Positions 1 to 11,625 of a stretch of 64,000 nt of DNA are shown in pieces (position 1 is the stretch's first letter; every line of letters starts with the position of its first letter). This stretch comes from Camelus bactrianus (lineage: Eukaryota > Chordata > Mammalia > Artiodactyla > Camelidae), in assembly GCF_048773025.1 (NCBI RefSeq), contig NW_027413959.1, positions 3,472,001 to 3,536,000 on the forward strand, given 5' to 3'. A model generated the notes under the pieces. That model was given only the letters and a program-made list of their open reading frames with translations, was not told the origin of the DNA and did not search any database. A program made the position numbers and the translations under genes.

Positions 1-6
1 GCCGTG

Positions 7-21
7 TTCCGGAATTCTGAG
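7..21. other. TTCCGGAATTCTG box, heat-shock-element-like and ETS-like
   Basis: TTCCGGAA is a perfect 8-bp palindrome containing the ETS core CCGGAA. Read as inverted 5-bp units it gives TTC-nn-GAA-nn-CTG, that is two good heat-shock-element half-units and a poor third. It recurs in most monomers, and some carry TTCAGGAATTC, TTCAGGTATTC, TTCAGAAATTC or TTCCGGATTTC. Binding is only a suggestion from motif shape. Confidence 0.25.
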
Positions 22-58
22 TGTGGGGAGGTTCCGTCTTATGTCTGCAGCACCTGGG

Positions 59-72
59 TTCACCTAGGAGCC
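59..72. other. CCTAGG-centred palindrome of each monomer
   Basis: Most monomers contain the 10-bp perfect palindrome CTCCTAGGAG; this first monomer has the CACCTAGGAG form. On the minus strand its TAG supplies the recurrent stop that ends nearly every open frame after His-Ser-Lys-Gly-Ser. When the palindrome is changed or the frame is shifted, longer open frames appear. Confidence 0.6.
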
Positions 73-113
73 CTTCGAGTGTCTTCCCCCAGTCCCTCAC
101 TGTGCGGGCTGCC

Positions 114-133
114 GGGGAATGGCGGGGGTTGGG
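114..133 (+). other. G-rich segment with possible quadruplex potential
   Basis: Within each unit a run of the form GGGG-N-GGGGG-TT-GGG-CTGG lies on the plus strand. Three runs of three or more G are present with a GG nearby, so a two-layer quadruplex is conceivable. The usual four-run GGG rule is not met. Types with GGCGGGGTTTGGG or GGAGGGGGTTGTG are weaker. Confidence 0.35.
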
Positions 134-1862
134 CTGGAAAAGCAGGTAGCATCTTGTGCCTCCCCATGGACAGGGGAGGTAATTAGCGGACTTCCACCTG
201 CCAGGGAACACCTGTGACACCAGGCAGCTGCGTGGAGGGCGGCCCCGAACCTCCCCCACACAGTCAGCCGTGTTCCGGAATTCTGAGTGTGGGGAGGTTC
301 CGTCTTCTGTCTGCAGCACCCGGGATCTCCTAGGAGCCCTTCGAGTGTCTTCCCAGAGTCCCTCCCTGTGCGGGCTGCTGGGGAAACGAGGGGGATGTGC
401 TGGAAACGCAGGTAGCATCTAGTGCCTCCCCATGGACAGGGGAGGTAATTAGCGGACTTCCACCTGCCAGGGAACACCTGTGACACAAGGCAGCTGCGTG
501 GAGGACGGCCCCGAACCTCCCCCACACAGTCAACCGTGTTCCGGAATTCTGAGTGTGGGGAGGTTCCGTCTTCTGTCTGCAGCACCCGGGATCTCCTAGG
601 AGCCCTTCGAGTGCCTTCCCAGAGTCCCTCCCTGTGCGGGCTGCCGGGGAATAGAGGGGGTTGTGCTGGAAACGCAGGTAGCCTCTAGTGCCTCCCCATG
701 GACAGGGGAGGTAATTAGCGGACTTCCACCTGCCAGGGAACACCTGTGACACAAGGCAGCAGCGTGGAGGGCGGCCACGAACCAGCCCCACACAGTCATC
801 CGTGTTCCGGAATTCTGAGTGTGGGGAGGTTCCGTCTTCTGTCTGCAGCACCCGGGTTCTCCTAGGAGCCTTTCGAGTGTCTTCCCCCAGTCCCTCACTG
901 TGCGGGCTGCCGGGGAAAGGCGGGGGTTGGGCTGGAAAAGCAGGTAGCATCTTGTGCCTCCCCATGGACAAGGGAGGTAATTAGCGGACTTCCCCCTTCC
1001 AGGGAACACCTGTGACACCAGGCAGCTGCGTGGAGGGCGGCCCCGAACCTCCCCCACACAGTCAGCCGTGTTCAGGAATTCTGAGGGTGGGGAGGTTCCG
1101 TCTTCTGTCTGCAGCACCCGGGATCTCCTAGGAGCCCTTCGAGTGTCTTCCCCGAATCCCTCCCACTGCGGGCTGCCAGGGAAAGGCGGGGGTTGGGCTG
1201 GAAAAGCAGGTAGCATCTAGTGCCTCCCCATGGACAGGGGAGGTAATTAGCGGACTTCCCCCTGCCAGGGAACACCTGTGACACCAGGCAGATGCGTGGA
1301 GGGCGGCCCCGAACCTCCTCCACACAGTCAGCCGTGTTCCGGAATTCTGAGTGTGGGGAGGTTCCGTCTTATGTCTGCAGCACCTGGGTTCACCTAGGAG
1401 CCCTTCGAGTGTCTTCCCCCAGTCCCTCACTGTGCGGGCTGCCGGGGAATGGCGGGGGTTGGGCTGGAAAAGCAGGTAGCATCTTGTGCCTCCCCATGGA
1501 CAGGGGAGGTAATTAGCGGAATTCCACCTGCCAGGGAACACCTGTGACACCAGGCAGCTGCGTGGAGGGCGGCCCCGAACCTCCCCCACACAGTCAGCCG
1601 TGTTCCGGAATTCTGAGTGTGGGGAGGTTCCGTCTTCTGTCTGCAGCACCCGGGATCTCCTAGGAGCCCTTCGAGTGTCTTCCCAGAGTCCCTCCCTGTG
1701 CGGGCTGCTGGGGAAACGAGGGGGATGTGCTGGAAACGCAGGTAGCATCTAGTGCCTCCCCATGGACAGGGGAGGTAATTAGCGGACTTCCACCTGCCAG
1801 GGAACACCTGTGACACAAGGCAGCTGCGTGGAGGGCGGCCCCGAACCTCCCCCACACAGTCA

Positions 1863-4528
1863 TCCGTGTTCCGGAATTCTGAGTGTGGGGAGGTTCCGTC
1901 TTCTGTCTGCAGCACCCGGGTTCTCCTAGGAGCCTTTCGAGTGTCTTCCCCCAGTCCCTCCCTGTGCGGGCTGCCGGGGAAAGGCGGGGGTTGGGCTGGA
2001 AAAGCAGGTAGCATCTTGTTCCTCCCCATGGACAGGGGAGGTAATTAGCGGACTTCCCCCTGCCAGGGATCACCTGTGACACCAGGCAGATTCGTGAAGG
2101 GCGGCTCCGATCCTCCCCCAAACAGTCAGCCGTGTTCCGGAATTCTGAGTGTGGGGAGGTTCCGTCTTAAGTCTGCAGCACCCGGGTTCACCTAGGAGCC
2201 CTTCGAGTGTCTTCCCCCAGTCCCTCCCTATGCGGGCTGCCGGGGAATGGCGGGGGTTGGGCTGGAAAAGCAGGTAGCATCTTGTGCCTCCCCATGGACA
2301 GGGGAGGTAATTAGCGGACTTCCCCCTGCCAGGGAACACCTGTGACACCAGGCAGCTGCGTGGAGGGCGGCTCCGAACCTCCCCCACTCAGTCAGCCGTG
2401 TTCCGGAATTCTGAGTGTGGGGAGGTTCTGTCTTCTGTCTGTAGCACCCGGCATCTCCTAGGAGCCCTTCGAGAGTCTTCCCCGAGTCCCTCCCAGTGGG
2501 GGCAGCCAGGGAAAGGCGGGGTTTGGGCTGGAAACGCAGGTAGCATCTAGTGCCTCCCCATGGACGGGGGGGGAAATTAGCGGAATTCCCCCTGCCAGGG
2601 AACACCTGTGACACCAGGCAGCTGCGTGGAGGGCGGCCCCGAACCTCCCCCACACAGTCAGCCGTGTTCAAGTATTCTGAGTGTGTGGAGGTTCCGTCTT
2701 CTGTCTGCAGCACCCGGGTTCACCTAGGAGCCCTTCGAGTATCTTCCCCGAATCCCTCCCACTGCGGGCTGCCGAGGAATGGCGGAGGTTGGGCTGGAAA
2801 AGCAGGTAGCATCTTGTGCCTCCCCATGGACAAGGGAGGTAATTAGCGGACTTCCCCCTGCCAGGGAACACCTGTGACACCAGGCAGCTGCGTGGAGGGC
2901 GGCCCCGAACCTCCCCCACACAGTCAACCGTGTTCCGGAATTCTGAGTGTGGGGAGGTTCCGTCTTCTGTCTGCAGCACCCGGGATCTCCTAGGAGCCCT
3001 TCGAGTTTCTTCCCAGAGTCCCTCCCTGTGCGGGCTGCCGGGGAAAGGAGGGGGTTGTGCTGGAAACGCAGGTAGCATCTAGTTCCTCCCCATGGACAGG
3101 GGAGGTAATTAGCGGACTTCCCCCTGCCAGGGAACACCTGTGACACCAGGCAGCTGCGTGGAGGGCGGCCCCGAACTTCCCCCACACAGTCAGCCGTGTT
3201 CCGGAATTCTGAGTGTGGGGAGGTTCCGTCTTCTGTCTGCAGCACCCGGGTTCTCCTAGGAGCCTTTCGAGTGTCTTCCCCCAGTCCCTCCCTGTGCGGG
3301 CTGCCGGGGAAAGGCGGGGGTTGTGCTGGAAAAGCAGGTAGCATCTTGTTCCTCCCCATGGACAAGGGAGGTAATTAGCGGACTTCCCCCTTCCAGGGAA
3401 CACCTGTGACACCAGGCAGCTGCGTGGAGGGCGGCCCCGAACCTCCCCCACACAGTCAGCCGTGTTCCGGAATTCTGAGTGTGGGGAGGTTCCGTCTTCT
3501 GTCTGCAGCACCCGGGATCTCCTAGGAGCCCTTCGAGTGTCTTCCCCGAATCCCTCCCACTGCGGGCTGCCGTGGAAAGTCGGGGGTTGTGCTGGAAAAT
3601 CAGGTAGCATCTAGTGCCTCCCCATGGACAGGGGAGGTAATTAGCGGACTTCCCCCTGCCAGGGAACACCTGTGACACCAGGCAGATGCGTGAAGGGCGG
3701 CCCCGATCCTCCCCCACACAGTCAGACGTGTTCCGGAATTCTGAGTGTGGGGAGGTTCCGTCTTAAGTCTGCAGCACCCGGGTTCACCTAGGAGCCTTTC
3801 GAGTGTCTTCCCCCAGTCCCTCCCTGTGCGGGCTGCCGGGGAATGGCGGGGGTTGGGCTGGAAAAGCAGGTAGCATCTTGTGCCTCCCCATGGACAGGGG
3901 AGGTAATTAGCGGACTTCCCCCTGCCAGGGAACACCTGTGACACCAGGCAGCTGCGTGGAGGGTGGCCCCGAACCTCCCCCACACAGTCAACCGTGTTCC
4001 GGAATTCTGAGTGTGGGGAGGTTCCGTCTTCTGTCTGCAGCACCCGGCATCTCCTAGGAGCCCTTCAAGAGTCTTCCCTGAGTCCCTCCCAGTGGGGGCA
4101 GCCAGGGAAAGGCGGGGTTTGGGCTGGAAACGCAGGTAGCATCTAGTGCCTCCCCATGGACAGGGGAGGAAATTAGCGGAATTCCCCCTGCCAGGGAACA
4201 CCTGTGACACCAGGCAGCTGCGTGGAGGGCGGCCCCGAACCTCCCCCACTCAGTCAGCCGTGTTCCGGAATTCTGAGTGTGGGGAGGTTCCGTCATCTGT
4301 CTTCAGCACCCGGGTTCTCCTAGGAGCCTTTCGAGTGTCTTCCCCCAGTCCCTCCCTTTGCGGGCTGCCGGGGAAAAGAGGGGGTTGGGCTGGAAAAGCA
4401 GGTAGAATCTTGTGCCTCCCCATGGACAAGGGAGGCAATTAGCGGACTTCCCCCTGCCAGGGAACACCTGTGACACCAGGCAGCTGCGTGGAGGGCGGCC
4501 CCGAACCTCCCCCACACAGTCAGCCGTG
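1863..4528. repeat. Shuffled monomer block with the TTAAGTCTGCAG type
   Basis: About ten monomers. 1,866-2,048 recurs at 3,196-3,378 (1,330 bp) and the 2,460-2,650 segment recurs near 4,054-4,250 (1,596 bp, six monomers), so a partial duplication has been altered by gain of one monomer. A diagnostic change, TTAAGTCTGCAG in place of TTATGTCTGCAG or TTCTGTCTGCAG, occurs near 2,167 and 3,762. It occurs again in the related blocks near 45,778, 53,755, 55,618 and 60,937. Overall this looks like an older, more diverged relative of the 45-46 kb and 53-56 kb blocks. Confidence 0.8.
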
Positions 4529-7160
4529 TTCCGGAATTCTGAGTGTGGGGAGGTTCCGTCTTCTGTCTGCAGCACCCGGGATCTCCAAGAGCCCTTCGAG
4601 AGTCTTCACCGAGTCCCTCCCAGTGCGGGCAGCCGGGGAACTGCGGGGGTTGGACTGAAAAATCAGGTAGCATCTAGTGCCTCCCCATGGAGAGGGGAGG
4701 TAATTAGCGGTCTTCCCCCTGCCAGGGAACACCTGTGACACCAGGCAGCTGCGTGGAGGGCGGCCCCGAACCTCCCCCACTCAGTCAGCCGTGTTCCGGA
4801 ATTCTGAGTGTGGGGAGGATCCGTCTTATGTCTGCAGCACCCGGGATCTCCTAGGAGCCCTTCGAGAGTCTTCCCCGAGTCCCTCCCAGTGCGGGCAGCC
4901 GGGGAACAGCGGGGGTTGGGCTTGAAAAGCAGGTAGCATCTAGTGCCTCCCCATGGTCAGGGGAGGTAATTAGCGGACTTCCCCCTGCCAGGGAACAACT
5001 GTGACACCAGGAAGCTGCGTGGAGTGCGGCCCTAAACCTCACCCACACAGTCACACGTGTTCCGGAATTCTGAGTGTGGGGAGGTTCCGTCTTCTGTCTG
5101 CAGCACCCGGGATCTCCTAGGAGCCCTACGAGTGTCTTCCCCGAATCCATCCCACTGCGGGCTGCCGGAGAAAGGCGGGGGTTGGGCTGGAAACTCAGGT
5201 ATCATCTAGTGCCTCCCCATGGACAGGGGAGGTAATTAGCGGACTTCTTCCTGCCAGGGAACACCTGTGACACCAGGCAGCTGCGTGGAGGACGGCCCCG
5301 AACCTCCCCCACACAGTCAGCCGTGTTCCGGAATTCTGAGTGTGGGGAGGTTCCGTCTTCTGTCTGCAGCACCCGGGGTCTCCTAGGAGCCATTCGAGTG
5401 TCTTCCCAGAGTCCCTCCCTGTGCGGGCTGCCGGGGAAAGGAGGGGGTTGTTATGGAAACGCAGGTAGCATCTAGTGCCTCCCCATGGACAGGGGAGGTA
5501 ATTAGCGGACTTCCACCTGCCAGGGAACACCTGTGACACCAGGCAGCTGCGTGGAAGGCGGCCCCGAACCTCCCCCACACAGTCAAACGTGTTCCGGAAT
5601 TCAGAGTGTGGGGAGGATCCGTCTTATGTCTGCAGCACCCGGGATCTCCTAGGAGCCCTTCGAGAGTCTTCCCCGAGTCCCTCACATTGCGGGCAGCCGG
5701 GGAACTGCGGGGGTTGGGCTGGAAACTCAGGTAGCATCTAGTGCCTCCCCATGGACAGGGGAGGTAATTAGCGGTCTTCCCCCTGCCAGGGAACACCTGT
5801 GACACCAGTCAGCTGCGTGGACGGCGGCCCCAAACCTCGACCACACAGTCAGCCGTGTTCCGGAATTCTGAGTGTGGGGAGGTACCGTCTTCTGTCTGCA
5901 GCACCCGGGATCTCCTAGGAGCCCTTCGAGAGTCTTCCCCGAGTCCCTCCCAGTGCGGGCAGCCAGGGAAAGGCGGGGTTTTGGCTGGAAAAGCAGGTAG
6001 CATCTAGTGCCTCCCCTTGGACATGGGAGGTAAATAGCGGAATTCCCCCTGCCAGGGAACACCTGTGACACCAGGCAGCTGCGTGGAGTGCGGCCCTAAA
6101 CCTCACCCACAGAGTCACACGTGTTCCGGAATTCTGAGTGTGGGGAGGTTCCGTCTTTTGTCTGCTGCACCCGGGATCTCCTAGGAGCCCTTCGAGTGTC
6201 TTCCCCGAATCCATTCCACTGCGGGCTGCCGGAGAAAGGCGGGGGTTGGGCTGGAAACTCAGGTATCATCTAGTGCCTCCCCATGGACAGGGGAGGTAAT
6301 TAGCGGACTTCTCCCTGCCAGGGAACACCTGTGACACCAGGCAGCTGCGTGGAGGACGGCCCCGAACCTCCCCCACACAGTCAGCCGTGTTCCGGAATTC
6401 TGAGTGTGGGGAGGTTCCGTCTTCTGTCTGCAGCACCCGGGATCTCCTAGGAGCCCTTCGAGTGTCTTCCCAGAGTCCCTCCCTGTGTGGGCTGCCTGGC
6501 AAAGGAGGGGGTTGTTATGGAAACGCAGGTAGCATCTAGTGCCTCCCCATGGACAGGGGAGGTAATTAGCGGACTTCCACCTGCCAGGGAACACCTGTGA
6601 CACCAGGCAGCTGCGTGGAAGACGGCCCCGAACCTCCCCCACACAGTCAACCGTGTTCCGGAATTCTGAGTGTGGGGAGGATCCGTCTTATGTCTGCAGC
6701 ACCCGGGATCTCCTAGGAGCCCTTCGAGAGTCTTCCCCGAGTCCCTCCCATTGCGGGCAGCCGGGGAACTGCGGGGGTTGGGCTGGAAACTCAGGTAGCA
6801 TCTAGTGCCTCCCCATGGACAGGGGAGGTAATTAGCGGTCTTCCCCCTGCCAGGGAACACCTGTGACACCAGTCAGCTCCGTGGAAGCGGCCCCAAACCT
6901 CGACCACACAGTCAGCCGTGTTCCGGATTTCTGAGTGTGGGGAGGTTCCGTCTTCTGTCTGCAGCACCCGGGATCTCCTAGGAGCCCTTCGAGAGTCTTC
7001 CCCGAGTCCCTCCCAGTGCGGGCAGCCAGGGAAAGGCGGGGTTTGGGCTGGAAAAGCAGGTAGCATCTAGTGCCTCCCCATGGACATGGGAGGTAATTAG
7101 CGGAATTCCCCCTGCCAGGGAACACCTGTGACACCAGGCAGCTGCGTGGAGTGCGGCCCT
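4529..7160. repeat. Four-monomer (1,064 bp) higher-order repeat, about 2.5 copies
   Basis: Successive monomers at 4,851, 5,195, 5,383 and 5,727 have counterparts at 5,915, 6,259, 6,447 and 6,791, each exactly 1,064 bp (four units) later. Shared private variants include GGAGAAAGGCGGGGGTTGGG near 5,168 and 6,232, and the GTTGTTATGGAAACGCAG form near 5,448 and 6,512. The first unit has a 1-bp loss at the CCTAGG palindrome (CTCCAAGAG near 4,584). The last has a 1-bp loss near 6,888. This is the only clear tetramer block left of 11 kb. Confidence 0.85.
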
Positions 7161-8985
7161 AAACCTCACCCACAGAGACACACGTGTTCCGGAATTCTGA
7201 GTGTGGGGAGGTTCCGTCTTCTGTCTGCAGCACCCTGGTTCTCCTAGGAGCCTTTCGAGTGTCTTCCCCCAGTCCCTCCCTTTGCGGGCTGCCGGTGAAA
7301 GGAGGGGGTTTGGCTGGAAAAGCAGGAAGCATCTTGTGCCTCCCCATGGACAAGGGAGGTAATTAGCGGACTTCCCCCTGCCAGGGAACACCTGTGACAC
7401 CAGGCAGCTGCGTGGAGGGCGGCCCAGAACCTCCCTCGCACAGTCAGGCGTGTTCCGGAATTCTGAGTGTGGGGAGGTTCCGTCTTCTGTCTGCAGCACC
7501 GGGGATCTCCTAGGAGCCCTTCGAGTGTCTTCCCCGAATCCTTCCCACTGCGGGCTGCCGGTGAAAGGAGGGGGTTGTGCTGGAAAAGCAAGTAGCATCT
7601 TGTGCCTCCCCATGGACAAGGGAGGTAATTAGCGGACTTCCCCCTGCCAGGGAACACCTGTGACACCAGGCAGCTGCGTGGAGGGCGGCCCCGAACCTCC
7701 CCCACACAGTCAACCGTGTTCCGGATTTCTGAGTGTGGGGAGGTTCCGTCTTCTGTCTGCAGCACTCGGGATCTCCTAGGAGCTCTTCGAGTGTCTTCCC
7801 CCAGTCCCTCACTGTGCGGGCTGCCGGGGAATGGCGGAGGTTGGGCTGGAAAAGCAGGTAGCATCTTGTGCCTCCCCATGGACAAGGGAGGTAATTAGCG
7901 GACTTCCCCCTGCCAGGGAACACCTGTGACACCAGGCAGCTGCGTGGAGGGCGGCCCCGAACCTCCCCCACACAGTCAACCGTGTTCCGGAATTCTGAGT
8001 GTCGGGAGGTTCCGTCTTCTGTCTGCAGCACCCGGGATCTCCTAGGAGCCCTTAGAGTGTCTTCCCAGAGTCCCTCACTGTGCGGGCTGCCGGGGAAAGG
8101 AGGGGGTTGTGCTGGAAACGCAGGTAGCATCTAGTGCCTCCCCATGGACATGGGAGGTAATTAGCGGACTTCCCCCTGCCAGGGAACACCTGTGACACCA
8201 GGCAGCTGCGTGGAGGGCGGCCCCGAACCTCCCCCACACAGTCAACCGTGTTCCGGAATTCTGAGTGTGGGGAGGTTCCGTCTTATGTCTGCAGCAGCCG
8301 GGATCTCCTAGGAGCCCTTCGAGAGTCTTCACCGAGTCCCTCCCAGTGCGGGCAGCCGGGGAACGGCGGGGGTTGGGCTGGAAACTCAGGTAGCATGTAG
8401 TGCCTCCCTATGGACAGGGGAGGTAATTAGCGGTCTTCCACCTGCCAGGGAACACCTGTGACACCAGTCAGCTGCGTGGACGGCGGCCCCAAACCTCGAC
8501 CACACAGTCAGACGTGTTCCGGAATTCTGAGTGTGGGGATTTTCCGTCTTCTGTCTGCAGCACCCGGGATCTCCTAGGAGCCCTTCGAGAGTCTTCCCCG
8601 AGTCCCTCCCAGTGCGGGCAGCCAGGGAAAGGCGGGGTTTGGGCTGGAATCGCAGGTAGCATCTAGTGCCTCCCCATGGACAGGGGAGGTAATTAGCGGA
8701 ATTACCCCTGCCAGGGAACACCTGTGACAGCAGGCAGCTGCGTGGAGTGCCTCCCTAAACCTCACCCACACAGTCACACGTGTTCCGGATTTCTGAGTGT
8801 GGGGAGGTTCCGTCTTCTGTCTGCAGCACCCGGGATCTCCTAGGAGCCCTTCGAGAGTCTTCCCCGAGTCCCTCCCATTGCGGGCAGCCAGGGAAAGGCG
8901 GGGTTTGGGCTGGAAAAGCAGGTAGCATCTAGTGCCTCCCCATGGACATGGGAGGTAATTAGCGGAATTCCCCCTGCCAGGGAAC
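7161..8985. repeat. Mixed monomer block left of the 9.0-11.6 kb pentamers
   Basis: About seven monomers. Monomers at 7,450-7,632 reappear at 9,046-9,228 (1,596 bp, six units). The ATGTAGTGCCTCCCTATGG type at about 8,395 reappears at 9,991 (also 1,596 bp). One unit near 8,749 has an unusual GTGCCTCCCTAAAC in place of GTGCGGCCCTAAAC. No gene or other feature is seen here. Confidence 0.8.
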
Positions 8986-11625
8986 ACCTGTGACACCAGG
9001 CAGCTGCGTGGAGTGCGGCCCTAAACCTCACCCACAGAGTCACACGTGTTCCGGAATTCTGAGTGTGGGGAGGTTCCGTCTTCTGTCTGCAGCACCGGGG
9101 ATCTCCTAGGAGCCCTTCGAGTGTCTTCCCCGAATCCTTCCCACTGCGGGCTGCCGGTGAAAGGAGGGGGTTGTGCTGGAAAAGCAAGTAGCATCTTGTG
9201 CCTCCCCATGGACAAGGGAGGTAATTAGCGGACTTCCCCCAGCCAGGGAACACCTGTGACACCAGGCAGCTGCGTGGAGGGCGGCCCCGAACCTCCCCCA
9301 CACAGTCAACCGTGTTCCGGATTTCTGAGTGTGGGGAGGTTCCGTCTTCTGTCTGCAGCACCCGGGATCTCCTAGGAGCTCTTCGAGAGTCTTCCCCCAG
9401 TCCCTCACTATGCGGGCTGCCGGGAAATGGCGGAGGTTGGGCTAGAAAAGCAGGTAGCATCTTGTGCCTCCCCATGGACAAGGGAGGTAATTAGCGGACT
9501 TCCCCCTGCCAGGGAACACCTGTGACACCAGGCAGCTGCGTGGAGGGCGGCCCCGAACCTCCCCCACACAGTCAACCGTGTTCCGGAATTCTGAGTGTGG
9601 GGAGGTTCCGTCTTCTGTCTGCAGCACCCGGGATCTCCTAGGAGCCCTTCGAGTGTCTTCCCAGAGTCCCTCACTGTGCGGGCTGCCGGGGAAAGGAGGG
9701 GGTTGTGCTGGACACGCAGGTAGCATCTAGTGCCTCCCCATGGACAGGGGAGGTAATTAGCGGACTTCCCCCTGCCAGGGAACACCTGTGACACCAGGCA
9801 GCTGCGTGGAGGGCGGCCCCGAACCTCCCCCACACAGTCAACCGTGTTCCGGAATTCGGAGTGTGGGGAGGTTCCGTCTTATGTCTGCAGCACACGGGAT
9901 CTCCTAGGAGAACTTCGAGAGTCTTCACCGAGTCCCTCCCAGTGCGGGCAGCCGGGGAACGGTGGGAGTTGGGCTGGAAACTCAGGTAGCATGTAGTGCC
10001 TCCCTATGGACAGGGGAGGTAATTAGCGGTCTTCCACCTGCCAGGGAACACCTGTGACACCAGTCAGCTGCGTGGACGGCGGCCCCAAACCTCGACCACA
10101 CAGTCAGACGTGTTCCGGAATTCTGAGTGTGGGGAGGTTCCGTCTTCTGTCTGCAGCACCCGGGATCTCCTAGGAGCCCTTCGAGAGTCTTCCCCGAGTC
10201 CCTCCCAGTGCGGGCAGCCAGGGAAAGGCGGGGTTTGGGCTGGAATCGCAGGTAGCATCTAGTGCCTCCCCATGGACAGGGGAGGTAATTAGCGGACTTC
10301 CCCCTGCCAGGGAACACCTGTGACACCAGGCAGCTGCGTGGAGTGCGGCCCTAAACCTCACCCACAGAGTCACACGTGTTCCGGAATTCTGAGTGTGGGG
10401 AGGTTCCGTCTTCTGTCTGCAGCACCGGGGATCTCCTAGGAGCCCTTCGAGTGTCTTCCCCGAATCCTTCCCACTGCGGGCTGCCGGTGAAAGGAGGGGG
10501 TTGTGCTGGAAAAGCAAGTAGCATCTTGTGCCTCCCCATGGACAAGGGAGGTAATTAGCGGACTTCCCCCAGCCAGGGAACACCTGTGACACCAGGCAGC
10601 TGCGTGGAGGGCGGCCCCGAACCTCCCCCACACAGTCAACCGTGTTCCGGATTTCTGAGTGTGGGGAGGTTCCGTCTTCTGTCTGCAGCACCCGGGATCT
10701 CCTAGGAGCTCTTCGAGAGTCTTCCCCCAGTCCCTCACTATGCGGGCTGCCGGGAAATGGCGGAGGTTGGGCTAGAAAAGCAGGTAGCATCTTGTGCCTC
10801 CCCATGGACAAGGGAGGTAATTAGCGGACTTCCCCCTGCCAGGGAACACCTGTGACACCAGGCAGCTGCGTGGAGGGCGGCCCCGAACCTCCCCCACACA
10901 GTCAACCGTGTTCCGGAATTCTGAGTGTGGGGAGGTTCTGTCTTCTGTCTGCAGCACCCGGGATCTCCTAGGAGCCCTTCGAGTGTCTTCCCAGAGTCCC
11001 TCACTGTGCGGGCTGCCGGGGAAAGGAGGGGGTTGTGCTGGACACGCAGGTAGCATCTAGTGCCTCCCCATGGACAGGGGAGGTAATTAGCGGACTTCCC
11101 CCTGCCAGGGAACACCTGTGACACCAGGCAGCTGCGTGGAGGGCGGCCCCGAACCTCCCCCACACAGTCAACCGTGTTCCGGAATTCGGAGTGTGGGGAG
11201 GTTCCGTCTTATGTCTGCAGCACACGGGATCTCCTAGGAGACCTTCGAGAGTCTTCACCGAGTCCCTCCCAGTGCGGGCAGCCGGGGAACGGTGGGAGTT
11301 GGGCTGGAAACTCAGGTAGCATGTAGTGCCTCCCTATGGACAGGGGAGGTAATTAGCGGTCTTCCACCTGCCAGGGAACACCTGTGACACCAGTCAGCTG
11401 CGTGGACGGCGGCCCCAAACCTCGACCACACAGTCAGACGTGTTCCGGAATTCTGAGTGTGGGGAGGTTCCGTCTTTTGTCTGCAGCACCCGGGATCTCC
11501 TAGGAGCCCTTCGAGAGTCTTCCCCGAGTCCCTCCCAGTGCGGGCAGCCAGGGAAAGGCGGGGTTTGGGCTGGAATCGCAGGTAGCATCTAGTGCCTCCC
11601 CATGGACAGGGGAGGTAATTAGCGG
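8985..11625. repeat. Tandem pair of a five-monomer, 1,330-bp unit
   Basis: Copy 1 spans about 8,985-10,295 and copy 2 about 10,315-11,625, at a constant 1,330-bp offset. I see only a handful of differences, for example GAGAACTTCG near 9,908 against GAGACCTTCG near 11,238, TTCCG near 9,606 against TTCTG at 10,936, and TTCTGTCTG near 10,152 against TTTTGTCTG near 11,482. That is roughly 99.7% identity by eye, so this is a recent event. The pair ends where GCGGACTTCC (about 10,296) faces GCGGAATTAC (about 11,626). Confidence 0.9.

Larger units (their letters stand above)
1..266 (+). repeat. Exemplar satellite monomer (anatomy)
   Basis: One full unit in the orientation of the window. Landmarks are: TTCCGGAA palindrome at 7-14 overlapping an EcoRI site GAATTC at 12-17; PstI CTGCAG at 45-50; AvrII CCTAGG at 63-68, within a 10-bp palindrome CTCCTAGGAG in most other monomers; a G-rich segment at 114-133; NcoI CCATGG at 164-169; the A/T island TAATTA at 180-185; E-box-like CACCTG at 51, 195 and 209; PvuII CAGCTG at 225-230; and a C-rich tail at 243-260. 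Most type-defining differences between monomers fall at about 51-175. The stretch from about 176 through the end and on to about 50 of the next unit is more constant. Confidence 0.95.
1..1862. repeat. Five-monomer (1,330 bp) repeat block, about 1.4 copies
   Basis: Sequence from 1 reappears at 1,331, including the uncommon CACCTGGGTT (CpG-lost form of the usual CCCGGG) at 51 and 1,381. It also shares the variant GGGGAAACGAGGGGGATG near 390 and 1,710. The match runs about 530 bp into the second copy; then one monomer is skipped and 1,863 onward matches 799 onward. The block at about 600-1,520 also matches 34.9-35.8 kb at an offset of 34,306 bp. Confidence 0.85.

Noticed and set aside
114-133. 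Strong four-run G-quadruplex
   Set aside because: Only three runs of three or more G occur close together; the fourth is GG, so only a weak or two-layer structure is possible.
130-150. CENP-B-box-like sequence: the TTGGGCTGGAAACGCAG variant (common types) resembles the box around TGGAAACG
   Set aside because: Only about five of the nine essential bases of the NTTCGNNNNANNCGGGN consensus match; the TTCG and CGGG ends are lost. No better match was seen on either strand in the types I read.
195-230. E-box (CACCTG, CAGCTG) and T-box-like CACCTAGG motifs as regulatory sites
   Set aside because: Six-base motifs are expected by chance in a 266-bp GC-rich unit. Repetition reflects copying of the monomer and is not independent evidence of function.
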